From Prinia subflava (lineage: Eukaryota; Chordata; Aves; Passeriformes; Cisticolidae): 64,000 nucleotides of DNA. The notes beneath the pieces are model-generated. The model was not told the origin of the DNA. It was given only the letters and a program-made list of their open reading frames with translations, and searched no databases. Within the stretch, counting starts at the first letter, position 1, and the number at the start of each line of letters is the position of its first letter. Where the stretch lies: positions 96,117,338-96,181,337 of the forward strand of contig NC_086247.1 in the NCBI RefSeq assembly GCF_021018805.1, written 5' to 3'. This document shows positions 58,601-64,000 of the stretch, one piece after another. Position numbers and translations under genes: made by a program.

Positions 58601-61600
58601 GCTTATAATGTATTGTAATTAGGAAATAGTTTGGATTCTGATTGAGATGGCGTAAATTATAACATCTGTACTGTCTCACCCTTCACATAAGACTAAAAAT
58701 GGAATAAAAGTTTTTAAAACACCTCTCAGTTGCCCCATCTCTGGGTCAGAAAAAAGTGTAATCCAACACTACATCATGAAAATGTTGTCATAATATGGAT
58801 TATAATTTTAACAAGGAAGTTCTGACACTAGTGCTTGCTGTTTTTTCTTTGTTTGTTGTTTTTGTGTGTGTCAGTCATGTTCTTCAGTAAAAATACAAAC
58901 CTACCTAGTACCTGCACTATTTCAAAGTTTCCTCTGATTTGTTTAGGTGGTGAGTATGGGTTCTGTATATTATCTGTGGTTAGTAGCAATAAGGGAATAT
59001 GATCGAGGTTTTGACCCAGTATACTGCTTTAACATGAAACACTTGTGTTCAGTGGTTGGTTCCACCAATTTTATAATATCAAATATAAAAAAAAAGAAGA
59101 TATGCAAATCTACAGTCGCAACTACCGTGTTTTTCATCAGCTTGTGTTTTTAAAGACCACACAAGAATACCAAGATAAATACAAAATAAACTACTAACCA
59201 CAAGTTGTCTGCTCTCCAGTGAAACTAATGAATTTGCATCCTTAGAAGCAGGATTATTGAATAAACATTTCTGATTTTTGGAGTGGCACTTACCCTATAA
59301 AAGTTTTTGTACAAGTCTGTGTAATACTAGTTAGATTCTGTTTCCTGAAAATGGTTGATTTAAGTTGATGGAAAAAAATTGTCAAAGCGTCAGTAAAAGA
59401 GCAAGAAAAAGAGAAACTAGATGTTATGAAAGAAATTAAACTTTACCCAAAAGTGCACAATGGAGATTTTAATTTTCCACACAAAGTTCTCTCCTGCTTC
59501 ATGAATTACTGAATACAAAAATTTTTAAGCCATAAATTTTGAGTCCTCAGGTTTAATGAAGTGCCAAAAAAGTTTCTATTTTAAATTTTTATATAAAATA
59601 CGTTGGTTTAGATGGCTGTTTGGAACAGTCATCATTACACTAAGTAAGATAAATTTATAAAAGAGGAAATAGATAAGAACATAATTCCAGCCATACACAT
59701 AGAATGTTCTTTTCAATGAATTGTAATGAATTGCTATCATTAGTGCAGTTGGTAATATGTATGGGATTGCTTGTTTAACTACAGGAGTTTACACACTGAA
59801 ACAGGAACATTTGGAATACCATTTCTTCTGACCTAGAGGAATAAACTGAAGTACCTGCTTTGGTGTGGAGAGCATAGGTGTTAAGTGAAGATGTTTGGCC
59901 ACAGATGCTGGTCTGCACTCTGTTCCTTTCTTAGTGTGACTCCAGCCTTTGAAAGTGTAACAGCCTGTTAGACTTCATGCAGTCATTAATACTCTCTTTG
60001 TCAGTAGGTCCTATGAGCCATGCTGATAGCCTGGGTTAAAATAAAGTAGGTAAAGAAGGGTATGTGTGAGGAGAGGAGGAAACTGAACTGAGATTGCCAC
60101 TTCTTCATCCTGCTGAATACCTTTAATGAGATCTTCCTGCAGACTTGGAAAGCTTGTTATCTTCTGCTTTTGAAGATGTAATAACCTGATTGATGACCTC
60201 CCTGATAAATGCACTTTCAGTGTTTAAGTTTTCTTATCTTAGTGCAGCAGCTGCTGAATGCATATGTGTATGCAGTGTGCAACTGTCAACTTCCTTACCT
60301 GTGTACTTCTGTCCTGGATGCAGATATTTTATGGAGGATAGTGGGTAGAAAAGATATATCTGAAAGATACCACTTCTGTGCTGTACACATTACCTGCTTG
60401 AAGTGCTAAGTTGAATATGTATTAGTGTAGCACACTTGTTTCAAGCAGGATTGTCAGGGGAGGAGAGAAAACTCAGTCTGTGAGCCTAAATGAAATGAGT
60501 AGAAATATTCAGGGCATTAGTGTCAATAATATTTCTTCTACTTCTTAGTGACTGATTTAGCGACATACATCTGCATTCTTCTCAGCTATTTTTTTTCTGG
60601 CCAGTGTTCTGACACATAGCTGCTTCTGTCCATCCTTTTTCTAGTGCAGGTCTGACCTCTTCTTTTGCTTTCTCTCATTTCTTTGCAGAATTTGGTTAAT
60701 TTCCTGGTTGTTCCTTGTTAGATTGGTCCTAGTTGTTTCCTTGGTAGATGTCCTGGTTGGTGTGGGGTCTTTTGTGGGTTTTTTTTGGTGTGAGTTTTTT
60801 TGGTTTTTTAGTTTGTTTGTTTTGGGTGATTTTTGTTTTAAATTATTGGTTTATTTGTTTTTGATATCTGGTTCTTACCACATCAGAAATTGCTGCAAGA
60901 CAACTCTTGGTAGCTCTTTGGTATTTGGCCTTGTATCTGCATTATGTCACAAGAGGGTTAGGTTGCACACTTCTGCAGTCCTTTGTTGCTTCGGGAAACA
61001 GGCTCATTAGGGACTATCAAGACAAAGGGAGGAAACATACATGTAAACTCAATGCATTTATGTAACTGCAAGAATTCATCTGCAGTGGGAAAAGATTTGA
61101 TTGGAGATTCTTTGTGTAAAATGATTTTTTTTTAAAAAAATCATTATCTGACAGCATTTTGAGGGTAAATGCCTGATGTATCTGAATTTTAACTTTTCTT
61201 ATGCTCTTTAATTTTTTTCTGTGAATGGAATAAACCAAATATGTTCAGATTCAGCCTTTTTTCTGCTGTTATTTCAATACATGAATTCTAGTCTTTAGCT
61301 ATCTAGTTCCGACTGTGAGAGCTCCAGTCATTATGTAATAAAAGCAGTGTTACAGTCTCAGAGAAGACAAGGTCAGTTCATTTAATGAAGAAGAAAAATA
61401 GCTATTGACAAGCACTGAACTTTTGTGAAAAGCAAAGGACAGTCCTTTGCTGCTTTCAGACATTTCCTTTATATGGTATTTTCCCATACAGAACAAAGTG
61501 TTGGTTTACCAGTGAGAAGAGGATAAAATAGACAAGTTTTTCAGTGTCTGAAGTAATGATTGTGTTAATGGACTGTCCATCTATCTCCCAATTCCACTTA

Positions 61601-61906
61601 TACAGATGCATGAGCAGTGGAGAAATAGAGATGTTGAAACAAAAATGCAAAGAAGTGATGAAATGAAAAGATGTGACATATGCTGCTATTTTATGCAAGA
61701 GGAGTGAACCTCAGGCTCCCCTATTTGTTGCTGTTGGGAGGAGAGGGAGTGAACCACTGCTCTGTACAGTGAGGATTTGGCCGGAGAAAGGCAAGAAGGT
61801 TGCGTTTCTCCAGCAGGCATATTGCTCTGCCTTCATTCTGCTGGAAGGAATGTTGGGCTACTAATGGGCAAGCATTCAGACAGCCCTGGGTGCTGTTTTT
61901 CTTCAG

Positions 61907-62222
61907 CAGGTATTATCCACCTCTATGCAGATCTGGACCTGTTATTTTCTGGGCTAAAATCTCAGCCAGATCATAAGGGGAAGAACTTTTTGGAAACTTG
62001 CGAACATGATTTGTTGTTTAAAGCTGGAGATGGTCAACTCCAAAGTTTAAAAGGGGAAAGAAATTTATGTAATTATCAGTCTTTTTCAAAGAATTTATTT
62101 TCTTATATTACCTTTGCATCTAGTAGAAATCATTTTTCAAAGAAAGTTGGTAGCACTTTGTCTCAAGAATTTAAAACTTTGAGAAGAGCACCTGCAATTG
62201 ATGAAGGACCTAGATGGCCTAG
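61907..62222 (+). CDS. Candidate internal coding exon, unrecognised protein
   Basis: The acceptor CTGTTTTTCTTCAG is strong, and the donor CCTAG/GTGAAG closes an open frame of about 105 codons. The frame meets a TGA exactly across the donor, as expected when an exon ends there. The peptide (starting near GIIHLYADLDLLFSGLK) is hydrophilic with no transmembrane segment or named motif. The frame enters in codon position 2 and leaves two bases (AG) over. The next candidate exon at 62991 supplies one base and continues open, which supports both. An alternative acceptor three bases on would keep the same frame. I do not recognise the gene. Confidence 0.45.
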
Positions 62223-62990
62223 GTGAAGGACCTCCTCTGAGGTGAACTATCTAAAAAAGACAAATGTGCATGGAAGAACAGTACATGACGCATAGATCTC
62301 TCCTTTTAGGGAGCAGTGAAGTTATTTCAGCCAGTATAAAAATACTTGGGTGTTCTACTTCTTTTGCCACCATCCCTGTCATGTACATAGGTTCTGCAAT
62401 ATTTATATATTCACTGGTGGTGCTTGTGGATGTACTTAAATATGTGTGATAGGTTTAGTTAATGTCATATGGCTAAAATGCAGTGCTACTTTTGAAGCAA
62501 TAATATGTTTTCCAAGAGCTTCTTGTATATGAGGGCTGCGGAGAATCTCATATGCTATGCTCTTTGCTATTTCTGGGAAGTTCTTCATTGTTTATTCATG
62601 TTATCCTTGTGTGAGACTTTTGACATAATCACTTTTTATAGTCTCCAATAAGTTGTAGTAAGCCCTGTTCTAAAAGTCACGTTCAGGGGGGAGATGGATA
62701 ATATATTACTTGGTCTGTATGCACAGTAGGCATTCTTAAATATTTTTCTGGAAATGAAACCTGCAGCAAATATGGAGTACCAATTCAGGAGGAGGAAAGT
62801 TAAAAAATGCTCTTCTATTGTGAGGAGAGTAGAGAAATTCAAAACTATTTTGTTTCATCGGTATAATACCAATGGCTTGTACTCTGGGCAGCTCTATCTC
62901 ATCAGTGTTTGCTTGAGGAATGCTAGTTATGGGAAAGTGGGGGTAACCTGAAGGGATTTTATTATTTGATTTTTCCTTGGGATCTTTAAG

Positions 62991-63031
62991 TAACTGGGCA
63001 GAAGTCATGCGACTTCTGTGGTGCACTTCAG
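62991..63031 (+). CDS. Candidate short coding exon following 61907-62222
   Basis: This 41-nt segment lies between GATTTTTCCTTGGGATCTTTAAG and the donor CAG/GTAAGA. In the phase left by the previous candidate exon it reads SNWAEVMRLLWCTS without a stop, with one base over. The donor is a near-perfect match to the consensus. The acceptor tract is moderate. The joint evidence is phase agreement with its neighbour. Confidence 0.4.
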
Positions 63032-64000
63032 GTAAGAAGGAAGAGAGGAATTGGAGAAGTAACAGAAGCAACACTGAGCAAACTTAACAGAAAGATTTAA
63101 GAGGTGACATTCCTCTGTTTGGTGTGCTAGTTTTTTGTAAGTCGTGATTTATTTATATAGCTTAGTTTTGCAAAGGTTTCCTTTTCTGAACTGGGGCTGA
63201 ACCTTTTAGTGAAGACTTCTGTCAGTTATCCCTTATCTGAACCTTTCTTTTGGACATCTCCTATGGACATTTCTCTACCCAATAAAAGGTGGTGAACTAC
63301 CTATTATGCTAATACATTGCTGGCCCCTCCCTCCATGTATTTAAAATAATTGTTGTAAGCATGATATCATTCAGTGGATTTAAAGCTATCTTGGAGAATA
63401 GAAGAATGCACTAGGAGAGTCCTGGGAAATTGCAGTATAGGTTGTTAAGTTAAAGGAAAAGGAAAAGGAAAAGGAATTGGTATGACCACAGGTGGGAAGT
63501 GAACAAAACATATTTTTGCTTTATATGACTCTGCTGTTATGCTAAGAGGCCACGTAAAATTCAGCAGGACTAGAGTCTGCCATAGGGAAAGTTAATAGAC
63601 TTTGTATGTATGTTTATAATTTTCTTTTACCTGGAATGTGACATGGATTTTTACAAGTTTTGGAGATGGAGAAATAATGTACAAACAGTTTTAGCTTCCT
63701 CATCAACACAGAGTAACGTGAAATAAATGATTTAATTTTAAAAGTAATGATTTTTGTTGAAATTTGTATTTTCTCATAAATATAACTTAATCACTGCTTG
63801 GATGACTTTGTAGGGAACCAATTCTGTTCAGCTAAGTGCCTTTTTTGTTTGTTTTTTTTTAGTGGAGCATGTATGTATGTGAATATAGTTATATAGTTTT
63901 CTTAAAGATTATTTGAAAAGGTTTAATTTAAAAATATTTCCTTGATTATTTAATAAAAGATTGAAACCCTCTGACTGCTTGTTTGAAGAATGAACTGTTA
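63032..64000 (+). other. Probable intron, continues past the window
   Basis: AT-rich, with a short (AAAAGG)n run at about 63452-63476. No further exon is convincing before the window ends. Confidence 0.4.

Larger units (their letters stand above)
52432..61906 (+). other. Probable intron with weak exon candidates
   Basis: Long AT-rich, repeat-poor stretch. Only two very short segments with splice-like borders (53275-53301 and 55599-55643) stand out. A small AGCTACCTGAAA tandem repeat lies at about 57752-57783. All frames are below 105 residues and have no domains. Confidence 0.4.

Overview
The window is nuclear DNA from a bird. The main evidence is several CR1 LINE fragments, whose reverse-transcriptase ORF is readable in pieces and one of which keeps a CR1 3' tail, together with many solo LTRs of types common in avian genomes. 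The high LTR load fits a songbird, but the species cannot be set from the sequence. Most open reading frames in the window are chance frames inside repeats, introns or GC-rich promoter DNA. No complete protein-coding gene is visible.

Left part (1 to about 42.2 kb): a repeat graveyard. I find about twenty LTR or LTR-like units in about ten families. Ten have target-site duplications (TSDs) that match exactly or within one base, which fixes their ends to the base: 1888-4321 (CATT), 2764-3351 (GAATAC), 9621-10705 (ATGC), 14975-15616 (CTTG), 18457-19131 (CATAT), 21558-22214 (GTTTC), 22553-23907 (CAACC), 29284-29613 (GTTGGT, one mismatch), 31433-32118 (AAAAG) and 34557-34900 (GGTTCC). The same holds for 37746-39138 (GGCCT). 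Several are nested: a three-level stack at 1888-4321, an LTR in a CR1 at 9621-10705, an LTR in an LTR at 16360-17174, an LTR in a CR1 at 29284-29613, and an LTR in a decayed ERV interior at 31433-32118. A CpG-rich patch at 20.6-21.3 kb may be a promoter with a first exon.

Middle (about 42.2-43.25 kb): a strong CpG island with a C-rich 13-bp tandem repeat that has G-quadruplex potential on the minus strand. Candidate splice donors lie on both strands, so it may be a bidirectional promoter.

Right part (43.25-64 kb): nearly repeat-free, AT-rich DNA with one solo LTR at 51371-52427. This looks like a long intron or introns of a plus-strand gene starting at the island. The best exon candidates are 61907-62222 and 62991-63031. 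Both have plausible splice sites, and their reading frames join without a stop. I do not recognise the protein. Two very short candidate exons (53275-53301 and 55599-55643) are weaker.

I see no tRNA, rRNA, CRISPR array or intact viral gene. I did not find a convincing new biological system. The most unusual items are a 139-bp foldback insertion with an 8-9 bp duplication in a CR1, the triple LTR nest, an LTR family that seems to end in TA, and the unrecognised exon pair.
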